Source of the DNA: Vibrio sp. AND4
Lineage (GTDB): Bacteria; Pseudomonadota; Gammaproteobacteria; Enterobacterales; Vibrionaceae
Assembly: GCF_000171815.1 (NCBI RefSeq)
Contig: NZ_ABGR01000002.1
Location: forward strand, 372,001 to 436,000
Direction: 5' to 3'
Length of the DNA: 64,000 nucleotides
Under the pieces are notes generated by a model. That model was not told the DNA's origin, searched no databases, and saw nothing but the letters and a program-made list of their open reading frames with translations. Positions 28,034 through 38,515 of this stretch are shown in pieces (the first letter of the stretch is position 1; every line of letters starts with the position of its first letter). The translations under genes were made by a program, and so were the position numbers.

Positions 28034-29209
28034 ATGTTTGGCACGGCAACTAGCACTCATGCTACCCGCGTATTACTTTTGGGGTCTGGTGAACTTGGTA
28101 AAGAAGTGGCTATTGAATGTCAGCGCCTTGGTTTGGAAGTAATAGCATGTGACCGTTATGCTGATGCACCTGCTATGCAAGTGGCACACCGCAGCTACGT
28201 CATCGACATGCTTGATGCTCAAGCGCTAGAAGAGATCATCGCTAAAGAACAACCTGCTTATGTGGTGCCAGAAATTGAAGCCATCGCGACTGATAAGTTG
28301 GTTGAGTTAGAAAGGCAAGGCTTGAACGTAGTCCCTACGGCAAAAGCGACAAAACTAACGATGAACCGTGAGGGTATTCGAAGGCTCGCAGCTGAAGAGC
28401 TAGGCCTAACAACCTCCCCATATCAGTTTGCTGATAACTTCAAAGACTTTAAAGCGGCAGTTGAGCATGTAGGTATCCCATGCGTGGTTAAGCCTGTCAT
28501 GAGCTCGTCTGGCAAAGGCCAAAGCGTCATTAAAACAGAAGCAGATATCCAAATAGCATGGGATTACGCGCAACAAGGTGGCCGCACAGGTGCTGGACGG
28601 GTCATCGTTGAAGGCTTTATTGACTTCGACTACGAAATCACACTGCTAACGGTGCGCGCGATTGATGGCGTCCATTTTTGTGCCCCAATCGGACACCGCC
28701 AAGAAGATGGAGATTATCGTGAATCGTGGCAGCCGCAAGCAATGTCAGACAGCGCCATCAACGCCGCTGAATATGCGGCAGAAAAAGTCGTTAACGCGTT
28801 AGGTGGCTACGGTATTTTTGGTGTGGAGCTATTTGTTAAAGGTGACAAGGTCATTTTTAACGAAGTCTCCCCACGCCCGCACGATACTGGCATGGTAACT
28901 ATGATTTCTCAAGAAATGTCTGAATTTGCACTCCATGTTCGAGCGTTTACTGGCATGCCGATTGGTCACATCACTCAGTATGGACCATCGGCCTCAGCCG
29001 TCATTTTAGGACAAGGTAAATCAAACGATATCCGCTTTGACAACATTGTTAAAGCACTGGCCCAACCACAAACTCAAGTACGCTTGTTTGCTAAGCCTTA
29101 TATAGACGGTCGTCGTCGCTTGGGTGTTGTTTTAACACGACGTAAAACTATTGAAGGTTCGATACAAGATGCAGTGAATAATGCATCTAAAATACAGATC
29201 GTTTACTGA
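28034..29209 (+). CDS. purT: Formate-dependent phosphoribosylglycinamide formyltransferase
   Basis: PurT formylates GAR using formate and ATP in purine synthesis. The 391-aa ATP-grasp enzyme shows [12 protein letters not shown] at the N-terminus, the substrate segment [26 protein letters not shown] for ATP binding and [15 protein letters not shown] for metal binding. The length matches E. coli PurT. The PurR box upstream and a strong terminator downstream define a single-gene unit. Confidence 0.96.
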   Translation: MFGTATSTHATRVLLLGSGELGKEVAIECQRLGLEVIACDRYADAPAMQVAHRSYVIDMLDAQALEEIIAKEQPAYVVPEIEAIATDKLVELERQGLNVVPTAKATKLTMNREGIRRLAAEELGLTTSPYQFADNFKDFKAAVEHVGIPCVVKPVMSSSGKGQSVIKTEADIQIAWDYAQQGGRTGAGRVIVEGFIDFDYEITLLTVRAIDGVHFCAPIGHRQEDGDYRESWQPQAMSDSAINAAEYAAEKVVNALGGYGIFGVELFVKGDKVIFNEVSPRPHDTGMVTMISQEMSEFALHVRAFTGMPIGHITQYGPSASAVILGQGKSNDIRFDNIVKALAQPQTQVRLFAKPYIDGRRRLGVVLTRRKTIEGSIQDAVNNASKIQIVY

Positions 29210-29217
29210 TAGAACAC

Positions 29218-29252
29218 AAGCGCAGCTCAATTGGCTGCGCTTTTCCTTTTTT
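29218..29252 (+). terminator. Terminator after purT
   Basis: A perfect 9-bp stem AAGCGCAGC/GCTGCGCTT with a 7-nt loop, followed by TTCCTTTTTT. It could also serve the convergent tpm gene. Confidence 0.9.
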
Positions 29253-29263
29253 AAGTACGATAA

Positions 29264-29914
29264 TTACTCACTCTCTATTAAGTACACTTCTTCACAAAAT
29301 CGACTGAGCCCTTTCTTAGCGATTTTCGGGTGATTTTCGTCGGCTCGGTCAACGTTCAAGCAAGTCAGCTTATAACCCTCAAACAACTGTTTTATCTCTT
29401 CCACTGGGACGCTGAATGGAGGGCCTGACATCTCGTCCTGCGAATAATTAAGGGTCACAAGTAGAATACGTCCGCCAGGGTTCAACAGTGACTTAATACG
29501 AGTTGCATACTCTTCTCGCATTGATTGAGGCAATGCAACGAGCGCCGCGCGGTCATAAATGATATCCGCTTTAGAGACAGGTGCAGTAAAGAAGTCACCA
29601 GTGTAAATCGACAACTCATCAAACTGATACAACTCATGCATGCCACTTAACGGCGTGACTGTCGGTGTGTAGAAGTGCTCGGCAAAAAATGCGCGTACAG
29701 CGATCAAACTGAGCTCTACACCTTGCACTTGATCGTGTTTCGTCGCTAGCCAAATTAGATCTTCTGACTTACCGCACAAGGGAACCAATACAGTATCTTC
29801 ACGTCTTGGGTTCGTATGCTGCCAGAATTCAGTTAGTAGTGGATTCACATCATCGAGGTGAAAACCAATTTGGTTACTCGCCCATTTATTATGCCAAAAT
29901 TCTTGATCTCTCAT
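29264..29914 (-). CDS. tpm: Thiopurine S-methyltransferase family protein
   Basis: A 216-aa SAM-dependent methyltransferase. The start [14 protein letters not shown] and the SAM-binding stretch [16 protein letters not shown] are diagnostic of the TPMT family. [11 protein letters not shown] and PPFSVP follow. Bacterial members methylate thiopurines, tellurite or selenium compounds. The physiological substrate here is unknown. Confidence 0.92.
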   Translation of the reverse strand: MRDQEFWHNKWASNQIGFHLDDVNPLLTEFWQHTNPRREDTVLVPLCGKSEDLIWLATKHDQVQGVELSLIAVRAFFAEHFYTPTVTPLSGMHELYQFDELSIYTGDFFTAPVSKADIIYDRAALVALPQSMREEYATRIKSLLNPGGRILLVTLNYSQDEMSGPPFSVPVEEIKQLFEGYKLTCLNVDRADENHPKIAKKGLSRFCEEVYLIESE

Positions 29915-30241
29915 TTAACTCTACTTGTCTTATCAGCTGGTTGGGGATTCGAGCTCTGCGCTTTTATTTTGGAGACTAAGACTAACGGTTTTTTCAATTT
30001 TGTCTATGCTGTTCATCTTTGGTTAATGCAGCAGTGATAATATGGCTATACAGCTTTCATAGTGAAGTTGCAAAATGTGGTTGAGTACGATGGCCTTCTG
30101 CAGCATGATTTCGCCATAAGGTTGATTCTCAATCTTGGAATCCATACTAGAGCCCCAATTAGCTGAAGTAGTGCCTGATTTGCAAATCTTAGTGACCTTT
30201 CGTTACCCATTTTCTAAGTGTAAGCAAGTTAAGGAGAATGA
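29915..30241. other. Divergent promoter spacer between tpm and relV
   Basis: A 327-bp stretch with no gene. It must carry both promoters. Only the relV ribosome site (AAGGAG, 5 nt before the ATG) is clear. Confidence 0.6.
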
Positions 30242-31015
30242 ATGAGCTTATTTCTACGTACTACAGCATTGATGCTTCTAATACTGAGCCGTGCGCCAGC
30301 GTTTGCCGCACTTCCAAATGTCCCGAGTAACGAGCAAGAGCGTTCTGCAAGCCAAAATGAAGTTTGCTCAAAATTGTTCAAACACAGCCTTAGTGGTTTG
30401 TATGGTATCCAGTCAACCGACTTCGCACCCACTCAGCCTTATGCAGATTTCGAAGAGCTATACAGCAAAGCGCAGCAAGCTCAGTTCGAACTAGAAGGTA
30501 TCTGTAAAAATGCCGCCCTGCTGACTGGCACCCAGCCTTACTTTGCCGGTATTAAATCTCAACATCGCGCCAAAGAGAAAATTACTCACGAGTTGGATGG
30601 CCAAGTAGAACGAATTACAGACTTAGCGCGAGCAACCATAGTTGCAAATGACGTTGCAAGCCTTGTATCCGTTTATGAAGCATTAGAACGCGAAACCACC
30701 ATTGTCAAAGTGAAAAACCGCTTTAAGAAACCCACGGCATCAGGCTATCGAGACTTAAACCTGCTGGTTCGTCTCCCTAAAACAGGTTTGATTACGGAAG
30801 TACAATTACACCTCAAGGCAATTGCTGATGTAAAAAGTGGTCCAGAGCATGACTTATACGAGCAGATCCAAAAGATTGAGCGACAAGCGTTGGTAGAACA
30901 ACGAAACCTAACCGACATTGAGACCGCATCCATTAGAAAAATGCGTGTTCAATCAAAAAACTTGTACCAAAAAGCGTGGCAACCATACCTCACAACACAC
31001 ATTGAAGCAGCGTAA
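30242..31015 (+). CDS. relV: RelV-type small alarmone (p)ppGpp synthetase
   Basis: A 257-aa single-domain RelA/SpoT synthetase resembling V. cholerae RelV. The synthetase core runs from about residue 100 (GIKSQHRAKEKI) through DLARATIV and SGYRDLNLLV to TEVQLHLK. The five residues I recall as essential in V. cholerae RelV (K107, D129, R132, L150, E188) align at K105, D127, R130, L148 and E186. There is no hydrolase domain. It should transfer pyrophosphate from ATP to GTP or GDP. The first 22 residues look like a Sec signal peptide (ending APAFA), which is odd for an enzyme that uses cytoplasmic nucleotides. AAGGAG lies before the ATG. Confidence 0.9.
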   Translation: MSLFLRTTALMLLILSRAPAFAALPNVPSNEQERSASQNEVCSKLFKHSLSGLYGIQSTDFAPTQPYADFEELYSKAQQAQFELEGICKNAALLTGTQPYFAGIKSQHRAKEKITHELDGQVERITDLARATIVANDVASLVSVYEALERETTIVKVKNRFKKPTASGYRDLNLLVRLPKTGLITEVQLHLKAIADVKSGPEHDLYEQIQKIERQALVEQRNLTDIETASIRKMRVQSKNLYQKAWQPYLTTHIEAA

Positions 31016-31077
31016 GTTAGCCAAATGTTGAGAAACCACCAGAGCAATTCAGCGGTTTCTCATTTGTTTTGACACAT

Positions 31078-31105
31078 ACAAAAAGACCACGACAAAGCGT
31101 GGTCT
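31078..31105 (-). terminator. Terminator after ihfA
   Basis: GACCACG/CGTGGTC stem (31085-31091 with 31098-31104), followed on the minus strand by TTTTTG, 18 bp past the ihfA stop. Confidence 0.8.
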
Positions 31106-31122
31106 ATTCCATCTAGGATGGC

Positions 31123-31419
31123 TTACTGGTTTGCTTTTATGTTCTCTACGCGAGCTTTCAATTTCTGGCCCGGGCGAAACGTAACGACGCGTCTAGCCGT
31201 TATAGGGATATCTTCACCAGTTTTAGGGTTACGACCAGGCCGTTCGTTTTTGTCGCGAAGGTCAAAATTACCGAAACCTGACAGCTTTACCTGTTCGCCA
31301 CTTTCTAGTGCCTTACGAATTTCTTCAAAGAACACTTCCACCGTTTCCTTGGCGTCCCGTTTACTAAATCCCAATTTATCAAACAGGTCTTCTGCAAGTT
31401 CGGCTTTTGTGAGCGCCAT
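31123..31419 (-). CDS. ihfA: Integration host factor subunit alpha
   Basis: IHF alpha forms a heterodimer with IHF beta that bends DNA at specific sites. The 98-aa protein ([17 protein letters not shown]...) has the beta-arm motif [20 protein letters not shown] and is full length. It normally lies directly behind pheT. Here it is separated from pheT by about 24 kb holding the AEC transporter and the anguibactin genes. Confidence 0.96.
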   Translation of the reverse strand: MALTKAELAEDLFDKLGFSKRDAKETVEVFFEEIRKALESGEQVKLSGFGNFDLRDKNERPGRNPKTGEDIPITARRVVTFRPGQKLKARVENIKANQ

Positions 31420-31946
31420 AAAACTTTCCTCAAAGCTATGTTAAACAATGCTACATAAAATGTGTGTAGCTCTAGAGCAGTTTTACCCTACCAATTCAAC
31501 AACATATCGGGGTTACAATTGGAAGTGTATGCCAAGCTTATGATTTTCGCCAACTTTTTTACTTGCTAATATACCGAATACTTTACCATCGAAGTTTTTT
31601 AACCCCGAAATTACCACATTTTACTTTAATTAAACCTGAGGCAAAGAGCTTTACCAGGACGAAAAACCATTTAAAAACACAAAATCAATATTTAAAACTA
31701 TTTAACAAAAAAATCAGGTACCGTATTTTTTACCAGCTTCTGACATGAAACTTCTCATCTTTTCAGTGGCTTGAGTCACTAGGTTAACAGTTTGTACTGG
31801 CTTCAGGGGTTGCTATTTTACTCTGTTTTTTCTATGCCAACTGAGAATAGAACTTGAATAAAGACCAAATTCCCTACGCTATGCCATGACGATGAACAAA
31901 AAAATTGATACTGTTTGCATATCCTTTCCCAGCACAAATTAGCAAC
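31420..31946. other. AT-rich divergent spacer between ihfA and the AEC transporter
   Basis: About 525 bp without a supportable gene. The stretch 31590-31740 is very AT-rich with A and T runs. It should carry the ihfA promoter and the transporter promoter. Chance ORFs here have no ribosome site and no recognisable product. Confidence 0.6.
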
Positions 31947-32825
31947 ATGCTTCTCCAAGTCGTCAGCATTTTATTCCCGGTTTTTGCCTTGGTCTTTGTT
32001 GGCTATCTAGTTGGTCGTTATGTCAAACCTGACTTCCCCCCAATAAATCGTATCAATATGGATATCTTCACGCCAGCACTTGTATTTTCATCGCTGGTCA
32101 GTATGCCGATCAATATGGGCCAAGTTCCTCTTTTGCTCGCGGCTATTTTTGCTGTCGTCATACCCGGTGTTGTAATGGTGCCAATTGCAAAACTGAGCGG
32201 GCTTTCCTTTAAAACATGGGCGCCACCACACATGTTTAGAAATAGCGGCAACCTCGCAATCCCATTGTTCACCTATTCTTTCGGCGATTCTGCTCTCCCC
32301 GCTGCTGTGTTGTTGTTTGTCGTTTCTTCTTGTTTACACATCAGTTTAGGTGTCGCTCTTCTAAGTAACGGCAACCCACTCAAGCAAATCGTTAAAATGC
32401 CTATTTTCTTGTCCGCTGCACTCGCATTGGCGATTAACCTATCTGGAATGGGTTTTTGGGGCCCTTTATATGACGCGACAGCATTACTTGGCCAAGCTGC
32501 GGTACCCGTTATGCTGCTCTCTTTAGGTGCGCAAATGTTGAATCTAAGGCTTGAGGGACTGAAGGTTGGTCTTATGTGTACGCTACAATCGCTTGTGACG
32601 GGCGCAATCTCGTTTGCGATTATCTATTGGGTCATTCCTTTACCAACAATGCAACTACAAATGATGGTGTTATTTACTATGCTGCCACCAGCGGTAATGA
32701 ATTATTTGTTTGCAGAGCGTTTGAACATTGAACCAATGACTGTCGCTTCCATGGTTCTGTTTGGGAATTTTTTCAGCATAATCACGCTACCTTTGTTGCT
32801 GATGTTTACAATATCACTCTCTTAA
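31947..32825 (+). CDS. AEC family (auxin efflux carrier-like) transporter
   Basis: A 292-aa inner-membrane protein with about ten hydrophobic helices. The start MLLQVVSILFPVFALVFVGYLVGRY is the usual AEC N-terminus, so the ATG at 31947 is preferred to an in-frame TTG at 31905. MFRNSGNLAIPL and LPPAVMNYLFAERL are typical family segments. The substrate is not predictable. Homologues include malonate and small-acid permeases. Confidence 0.85.
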   Translation: MLLQVVSILFPVFALVFVGYLVGRYVKPDFPPINRINMDIFTPALVFSSLVSMPINMGQVPLLLAAIFAVVIPGVVMVPIAKLSGLSFKTWAPPHMFRNSGNLAIPLFTYSFGDSALPAAVLLFVVSSCLHISLGVALLSNGNPLKQIVKMPIFLSAALALAINLSGMGFWGPLYDATALLGQAAVPVMLLSLGAQMLNLRLEGLKVGLMCTLQSLVTGAISFAIIYWVIPLPTMQLQMMVLFTMLPPAVMNYLFAERLNIEPMTVASMVLFGNFFSIITLPLLLMFTISLS

Positions 32826-32883
32826 CTGCTTCTTAAGATTACAGAACAGCAATAAGCTTGACTCCAATATGAGCCTTCAATGA

Positions 32884-32920
32884 GCAACAATGACCTTCTA
32901 ACATCGTAGGTCATTGTTGC
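32884..32920. terminator. Perfect 13-bp inverted repeat between convergent genes
   Basis: GCAACAATGACCT (32884-32896) and AGGTCATTGTTGC (32908-32920) with an 11-nt loop lie between the convergent AEC gene and angM. It is probably a bidirectional transcription end, although T tracts are short. Confidence 0.65.
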
Positions 32921-32932
32921 ATTTACTTAGTT

Positions 32933-35074
32933 TTAGACTTTTTCGTGCATCGGCACGGTTTGATTAGATAGGATGCCTTTCACTTTCTGACCAATGCTTG
33001 CTATTTGCTCTGCACTGTAACGTGCGGTTTGATAAGTCACGATCAGTCGTAAAGTACGTTCACCCTTGACGACGTTCTCCATCATCTCAAACTGTAAAGC
33101 AAATAGTGACTCGGTTTTATTGGGAAGGATTTGCTGGTAAGAAATGGAATCACCATCTGGTTGTGCCAATGACCCGTATAGAGCATTATCTGCATGAATC
33201 TGCGCATATACGTCGAATAAGAGTCCATTCTTTGGGTCTAAACCAAGTTCACGCTGCACTCTATCAATAGGTACCGTCGCGTGTGACATGGAATCGTTGA
33301 TGGTTTGAGTGACTTCTTTTACCAATTCGACAAATGGTTGTTCAGGTTTGAACATTACACGATGTGCAACCATGGTGGTAAAGTACCCTACTGAATCAAA
33401 ATACTTGGCATCATCGCGCCCTGATGCAGACGTACCGATGACGAGATCTTTTAAATCACCCTCTTCATGCAGCGCTTGAGCGATGGCAGAGTAAACGACA
33501 CTAAAAATTGATGAGTTGTGCACTCTAGCGATCGAAGAGACCACATCATGCGCATGCGCCCCCAAATCAATTTCAACCCAGTGAGCTTCAATCGGGTTAA
33601 CATCCGCTGAGTGAAGCTCAACATCTGAGTTCGCTATCTCCAAGCCAGGGGTCGCACCTTGTAATCGTTCAACCCAATAACCTAGATCCTCGGCATTGAC
33701 GCCACGCTCTCTTTGAACAGTAGCGTAGTCACGAATAGCGAGCGCTGGTTTATCCCAAATAGGCGCTAAATTTTGCATACGAGCCAGATACGCTTGTGAT
33801 AGTTCCGTCATCAGATTATTCAATGACCACTCATCGATAACCATGTGGTGAATAAGAAAAGAAAGAATTTGTTGACCAGTCTTTTGGTCTCTAAAGAAGC
33901 GAACTCGCAAAGGTAACTCACTTCCTAAATCAAACACGTAAGCAGCTTCCGATTCTAGGCTTGCGTCATCTACCTCTGAGCTGTCCCAAAACCATTCATA
34001 ATTCGGAAGGTCTTGCTCCTCTATGACTTGCTGTACGACACTTCCATCCATATCAGCAAAGAGCGTTCTGAGACCTGAATGTCGAATTATCAGGTCCAAA
34101 AAGGCGAGTTTAAATGCCTTTTCATCGACTTCGGCATCAAAACGCATGGCAAATGGCAAATTAAAGATCGCACATTTACCTGTGGCAACGTGAGCATCCC
34201 AAAGGAACTCTTGAGCAAACGACAACGGTGCGACCTCCCTTAATACTGAACGCGGCGAAGACCTGTCTTGCTTGACTGCGGCCATAGCACTTGAAGAAGA
34301 TTGATTTAGTGAAGCACAATCTGCCAGTGTTTCTGCACTTGGGAATTTAAAAAAGTCATTGAAACTAATTTCGATGCCGTGATTGTTCATCAGGTTTCCG
34401 ATTATTCGCGTGGCCAACAGAGAATGCCCACCCACTTCAAAAAAATCATCGTCTAGCTCTATATCCTGATCATTAAGGCTCGTTCTAAACTCAGTTAAAA
34501 TTATGTCCTTTATATTATCACTGTTTTTATTAAGGGAATTTAAATCTGAGATATTTACGCTTTCTTTAATAAAGCTTTCTATCAACAATTCATTATTAAG
34601 GAAATTGTAGTTTTTCTTTAAACTGTCAATTACATTCAAATCTTTGATTTTATTTTCTAATATAGGATGATAAAGATTAAATAAGTATTTCTTTGTTTCT
34701 GTTTCTACGATAACCATTCTAAATGGTGGCTCATTTTCAGGCACCCAAGGCGTCATTTTCAGCTTTTTTACTAGCTCCGGAACTTGTTCAATCCTCGCTT
34801 GAATCAAATTACTTAGCTTCTCATCTCCTTCCTCAAGCCACTTTTCCAACTCGAAATCCTCAGAGAATCCATAGCGTAGATTTAGTTCCAAATCTGTTAT
34901 TGCGAGTTTTTTGAAAGCCGCGATAGCCACCTCATTTTTACACTTATTATCAATAATATAAGCAGAAATAGACCATTCAATACTTTCTGGTTCTTGCTGT
35001 TGCTGCATCCATATTATCTCTTCAGCCTCGGTGATTGATAGTCGATTTTTTGTTTCTTTTGTGACGTTGTACAT
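32933..35074 (-). CDS. angM: Anguibactin NRPS AngM (carrier plus condensation domain)
   Basis: A 713-aa synthetase subunit. Residues 1-175 look like a degraded condensation-domain remnant without a catalytic motif. A carrier domain follows with FFEVGGHSLL (phosphopantetheine Ser218), then a condensation domain with HHMVIDEWS (H409, H410, D414). AngM is known to carry cyclised dihydroxyphenyl-thiazoline and condense it with N-hydroxyhistamine to release anguibactin. The residue numbers lie close to those of pJM1 AngM. It is divergent from fatD, with a Fur-box-like site in the 405-bp spacer. The motif has Asp-Glu where classical domains have Asp-Gly. Confidence 0.92.
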   Translation of the reverse strand: MYNVTKETKNRLSITEAEEIIWMQQQQEPESIEWSISAYIIDNKCKNEVAIAAFKKLAITDLELNLRYGFSEDFELEKWLEEGDEKLSNLIQARIEQVPELVKKLKMTPWVPENEPPFRMVIVETETKKYLFNLYHPILENKIKDLNVIDSLKKNYNFLNNELLIESFIKESVNISDLNSLNKNSDNIKDIILTEFRTSLNDQDIELDDDFFEVGGHSLLATRIIGNLMNNHGIEISFNDFFKFPSAETLADCASLNQSSSSAMAAVKQDRSSPRSVLREVAPLSFAQEFLWDAHVATGKCAIFNLPFAMRFDAEVDEKAFKLAFLDLIIRHSGLRTLFADMDGSVVQQVIEEQDLPNYEWFWDSSEVDDASLESEAAYVFDLGSELPLRVRFFRDQKTGQQILSFLIHHMVIDEWSLNNLMTELSQAYLARMQNLAPIWDKPALAIRDYATVQRERGVNAEDLGYWVERLQGATPGLEIANSDVELHSADVNPIEAHWVEIDLGAHAHDVVSSIARVHNSSIFSVVYSAIAQALHEEGDLKDLVIGTSASGRDDAKYFDSVGYFTTMVAHRVMFKPEQPFVELVKEVTQTINDSMSHATVPIDRVQRELGLDPKNGLLFDVYAQIHADNALYGSLAQPDGDSISYQQILPNKTESLFALQFEMMENVVKGERTLRLIVTYQTARYSAEQIASIGQKVKGILSNQTVPMHEKV

Positions 35075-35479
35075 AGATTTTTTGACTCTTTTCTAACCGC
35101 TCAATGAGCAAGTATTTATTTTTTTAAAATTATGCATTTAATTGTATACCCAAACACTATAATAGTGATAGGATTGATTATCATTTAGGTTTGCATTTCA
35201 CGTCAAGCTAATTATAAATTAGGGTTCAGAAACATGACATTTGCCAATCGATATTGTGCCTTTTGCCGAGAAATATTTTATTACTCTCAATTTAAGTGCC
35301 TATAAAGGCTTTTTAGAGTCAAGTTGTGATCTTATTATCCATCAAAAAAACATTTTGGATGTTATTACCTACTCATCAATATCAGATTGTGATACTGACT
35401 TATTCATATTACGTACCATTATTTAAATACATGATTGTTAATAGATGCCGAACTCAACATTATTCAGGACCATATTCAT
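35075..35479. other. Divergent promoter region angM / fatDCBA-angRT
   Basis: 405 bp, AT-rich. It holds a Fur-like site at 35169-35183. A 23-codon ORF from 35234 (MTFANRYCAFC...) and an overlapping 61-codon frame without an ATG are present but unsupported. The far-upstream position of the Fur site suggests a long 5' leader on the fat operon. Confidence 0.55.
35164..35186. promoter_or_regulatory. Fur-box-like site
   Basis: The right half ATTATCA is perfect, and the 15-mer at 35169-35183 matches about 10 of 15 positions of the 7-1-7 Fur motif. It could serve both angM and fatD. Confidence 0.5.
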
Positions 35480-36421
35480 ATGAATTCTAGAATAATCTTT
35501 ACCTTTTTTTTATTGTGCCTATTTTCGATTTTGATTGGAGTCAATCCAATCGATTGGTCACTGCTTCTCAAAATGGATGAAAGTGCTTGGTTACCGATCA
35601 CAGCCAGTCGACTTCCGAGGCTTATCACATTGATCCTAACGGGGGCTGGTTTGGCAATGTGCGGTGTAATATTACAGCACATTGTTCGCAATCGTTTTGT
35701 AGAACCAGGTACCACAGGCGGCCTAGACGCTGCCAAACTTGGTATATTGGTGTCAATTGTGTTGCTACCGAGTTCAGACAAGCTTGAGCGCATGATCTTC
35801 GCTGTTTTATTTTGCTTCGCTGCTGGCCTTATTTACATTGGTATAGTTCGTAAAATTAAATTCAGTAACTCAGCATTAGTTCCCGTCATTGGGCTAATGT
35901 TCGGCAGTGTATTAAGTGCGGTCGCCGAGTTTTATGCGTACCAAAACAACATCCTACAAAGTATGTCTGGTTGGCTAATTGGTGATTTCTCTAAGGTCGT
36001 ACAGGAACACTACGAGGTTATATTCCTGATTTTACCGACGACACTGCTGACTTATATCTATGCGAATAAATTTACCGTGATGGGGATGGGAGAAGATGCG
36101 GCATCCAATCTAGGTATTAACTTCGCAGCGACAGCAGCGTTAGGTTTGATGCTCGTGTCCGTCACTGTCGCCGTGACCGTCGTCACCGTAGGAGCAATCC
36201 ATTTTATCGGTTTAGTCATACCGAACCTTGTTGCGTTGAAATATGGCGACCATCTCAAAAACACTCTGCCAATCGTGGCATTGGGCGGCGCCTCACTGCT
36301 AATCTTTTGCGATGTAATAAGCAGACTCGTGCTGTTTCCCTTTGAGGTTCCGATTGGCCTCACTGCCAGCGCAATTGGTGGCACCCTCTTTCTCGTATTG
36401 CTCCTCAAAGGTGCGCGTTGA
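35480..36421 (+). CDS. fatD: Ferric-anguibactin ABC permease FatD
   Basis: A FecCD-type inner-membrane permease of 313 aa. It pairs with FatC to import ferric anguibactin delivered by Fat[22 protein letters not shown] is the family signature, with about nine or ten helices. The ATG at 35480 (MNSRIIFTF) is chosen over an upstream TTG at 35435, since it gives the expected length. Its TGA shares the A with the fatC ATG, so translation is coupled. It is the first gene of fatDCBA-angR-angT. Confidence 0.92.
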   Translation: MNSRIIFTFFLLCLFSILIGVNPIDWSLLLKMDESAWLPITASRLPRLITLILTGAGLAMCGVILQHIVRNRFVEPGTTGGLDAAKLGILVSIVLLPSSDKLERMIFAVLFCFAAGLIYIGIVRKIKFSNSALVPVIGLMFGSVLSAVAEFYAYQNNILQSMSGWLIGDFSKVVQEHYEVIFLILPTTLLTYIYANKFTVMGMGEDAASNLGINFAATAALGLMLVSVTVAVTVVTVGAIHFIGLVIPNLVALKYGDHLKNTLPIVALGGASLLIFCDVISRLVLFPFEVPIGLTASAIGGTLFLVLLLKGAR

Positions 36422-37374
36422 TGAAAACGCTAAATACAAACACGTTAGTGACATGGATACTATTGAGTATCCTTTCCATGACTTTTGTCTTCGTAAACTC
36501 GGGGTTGGATTTTAATTACATCATACCGAAAAGGCTTATTAAGCTCGGAGCGATCTTGGTTGGAGGCAGTTGTGTGGCGATTTCGGCGATTATTTTTCAA
36601 GCCTTAGTCGGCAATCGAATTTTGACTCCGTCAATCATGGGTTATGAGTCTATTTATCTTGTTTGGCAGTCCTTACTTTTATTAATAACGGGCACAGCCG
36701 GAAGCGCGGCACTCGGTATCTTGGGTAATTTCGCGATCTCAACACTACTTATACTTTTGTACTCGTTCGCGATTCAGTTCTGGATCCTAAGGAAGTTTCG
36801 ACGAGATATGCATCAGGTGCTACTGATTGGCTTTGTGCTCACTATGGTTTTAACAACCGTTGCTCAGTTTGTCCAACTTAGAATCAGTCCAGGAGAATTC
36901 TCGATACTTCAAGGACTCAGCTACACCTCATTTGAGAGAGCCAAGCCCGCCACTTTGGTCTTTGCTTGCGCGGTATTAGGCACTTTTGCACTCTTTGCTA
37001 AACAGTGGTCTCGTGAGCTGGATGTTATTGGGCTGGGTCGAGACCAAGCCTTGTCCTTAGGACTGAACGATAAGCGCTACATCCCTAAATATTTCGCCGT
37101 GATCGCAATACTCGTCGCTATTTCTACCAGCTTGATTGGTCCTACCGCCTTTATGGGTATTTTCGTCGCTAACATCGCTTATTCAACGTCCAGTTCATCA
37201 AGCTACCGGCAAATACTATGGGCTGCTTGCGCCATCGCCATCATCATGTTCCTAGTAGGACAACTTATGGTCGAGCATCTTTTTAACTATAAAACCACAG
37301 TTTCTATATTGGTCAACGTCCTATGTGGTGGGTACTTTCTCGCCATCACACTCAAGGCAAGAAGCCAAGTATAA
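36421..37374 (+). CDS. fatC: Ferric-anguibactin ABC permease FatC
   Basis: A 317-aa FecCD-type permease, with [19 protein letters not shown] as the family signature near residue 45 and multiple transmembrane helices. The ATG overlaps the fatD stop by one base. No ATP-binding subunit gene for this importer lies in the operon, as on pJM1. The ATPase must be supplied from elsewhere. Confidence 0.92.
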   Translation: MKTLNTNTLVTWILLSILSMTFVFVNSGLDFNYIIPKRLIKLGAILVGGSCVAISAIIFQALVGNRILTPSIMGYESIYLVWQSLLLLITGTAGSAALGILGNFAISTLLILLYSFAIQFWILRKFRRDMHQVLLIGFVLTMVLTTVAQFVQLRISPGEFSILQGLSYTSFERAKPATLVFACAVLGTFALFAKQWSRELDVIGLGRDQALSLGLNDKRYIPKYFAVIAILVAISTSLIGPTAFMGIFVANIAYSTSSSSSYRQILWAACAIAIIMFLVGQLMVEHLFNYKTTVSILVNVLCGGYFLAITLKARSQV

Positions 37375-37431
37375 AAACTGCAATTCGCTTTTATAAAGGC
37401 AATCTAACGATAACAAAAGGAAATCTATCTC

Positions 37432-38406
37432 ATGTTTAAAAGCACTCTGAGCTTGAGTGTCGCTCTCACTTGCAGCTCTCTTGGCTTCTTAACGGCTTGC
37501 GAACCCACAGGGTCAATTGCTGAGCCCCAAATGAGCCAGCCGCTCGAAAACCCCATTGTCATCAAACACAATCTGGGAGAGACCGTCATTTTAAATCGCC
37601 CACAACGAGTAGCGGCGCTGGACATGAACGAAGTGGACTTTTTAGACCAGCTAGATGTTCCGATTGCAGGAATGGTAAAAGACTTTATCCCTCATTTTTT
37701 GGAGAAGTATAAACAAGCACCGAACATCGTTGACCTCGGAGCGATCGTCCAACCCAATATGGAAAGAGTCTACGCACTCAAGCCCGATCTTGTGCTAATG
37801 ACACCACTTCATACCACTCAATATGAAGAACTCTCTCAACTCTCACCAACTCTGCATTTTGATATCGACTATCGCAACAGTCGTGGTCATCACGTCGATA
37901 TCATCAAACAACACCTTACTGATCTCGGCGAGATATTTGGCAAACAAGAACTGGCGCAACAGAAAATCGCAGAAGTAGAGGCAAAAGTTGCTCAAGCTCG
38001 GGCTGTAACGACAGAGCGTCCAGAAAAAGCATTGGTTGTGATGCACAACAATGGGGCCTTCAGTTCGTTTGGTGTCGAATCCCGCTATGGGTTCGTCTTT
38101 GATGTGCTGGGAGTAAAACCTGCAAGTGAAGAAGTCGAAACCAGTTTGCATGGGCAACCAATTTCCAGTGAATTTATTAGCCAAGCTAACCCAGACATTC
38201 TTTACATCATCGACAGAACCGCCGTGATGCAAGGGAAACCAATAATAGATGCGGAACATTTGGCAAATCCACTACTGCGTCAGACTAAGGCATGGAAGAA
38301 CGGCAACGTCGTTTTCGTTGATCCTGACGCTTGGTACATCACTTCAGCCAGTGTGACATCGCTGAAAATTGTTATCGACGACATCATCAAAGGCTACAAA
38401 AGCTAA
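37432..38406 (+). CDS. fatB: Ferric-anguibactin binding lipoprotein FatB
   Basis: A 324-aa periplasmic substrate-binding lipoprotein (cluster A-II, FhuD/FepB type). The signal peptide ends in a lipobox (FLTAC, Cys24), then come two lobes: RPQRVAALDMNEVDFLDQL opens the first, and KALVVMHNNGAFSSFG lies in the second. It binds ferric anguibactin and passes it to FatCD. In V. anguillarum an antisense RNA (RNA-alpha) overlaps fatB. Whether it exists here cannot be judged from this reading. Confidence 0.93.
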   Translation: MFKSTLSLSVALTCSSLGFLTACEPTGSIAEPQMSQPLENPIVIKHNLGETVILNRPQRVAALDMNEVDFLDQLDVPIAGMVKDFIPHFLEKYKQAPNIVDLGAIVQPNMERVYALKPDLVLMTPLHTTQYEELSQLSPTLHFDIDYRNSRGHHVDIIKQHLTDLGEIFGKQELAQQKIAEVEAKVAQARAVTTERPEKALVVMHNNGAFSSFGVESRYGFVFDVLGVKPASEEVETSLHGQPISSEFISQANPDILYIIDRTAVMQGKPIIDAEHLANPLLRQTKAWKNGNVVFVDPDAWYITSASVTSLKIVIDDIIKGYKS

Positions 38407-38515
38407 GTTTTATCAATTTATAACAAAAAGTTGAGCCATAAGTAGCCCAACGGTTAAAAGCCATCTCTGGCATCAGGACGGATGTGAGCAGTCCAAGATA
38501 AAAAAGGAAATTATA

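Noticed and set aside
31563..31748. 61-codon ORF upstream of the AEC transporter
   Set aside because: AT-rich random frame with no good start context or recognisable sequence.
35241..35426. 61-codon ORF between the Fur-like site and fatD
   Set aside because: Starts at TTG without ribosome site. No known counterpart in the fat operon.
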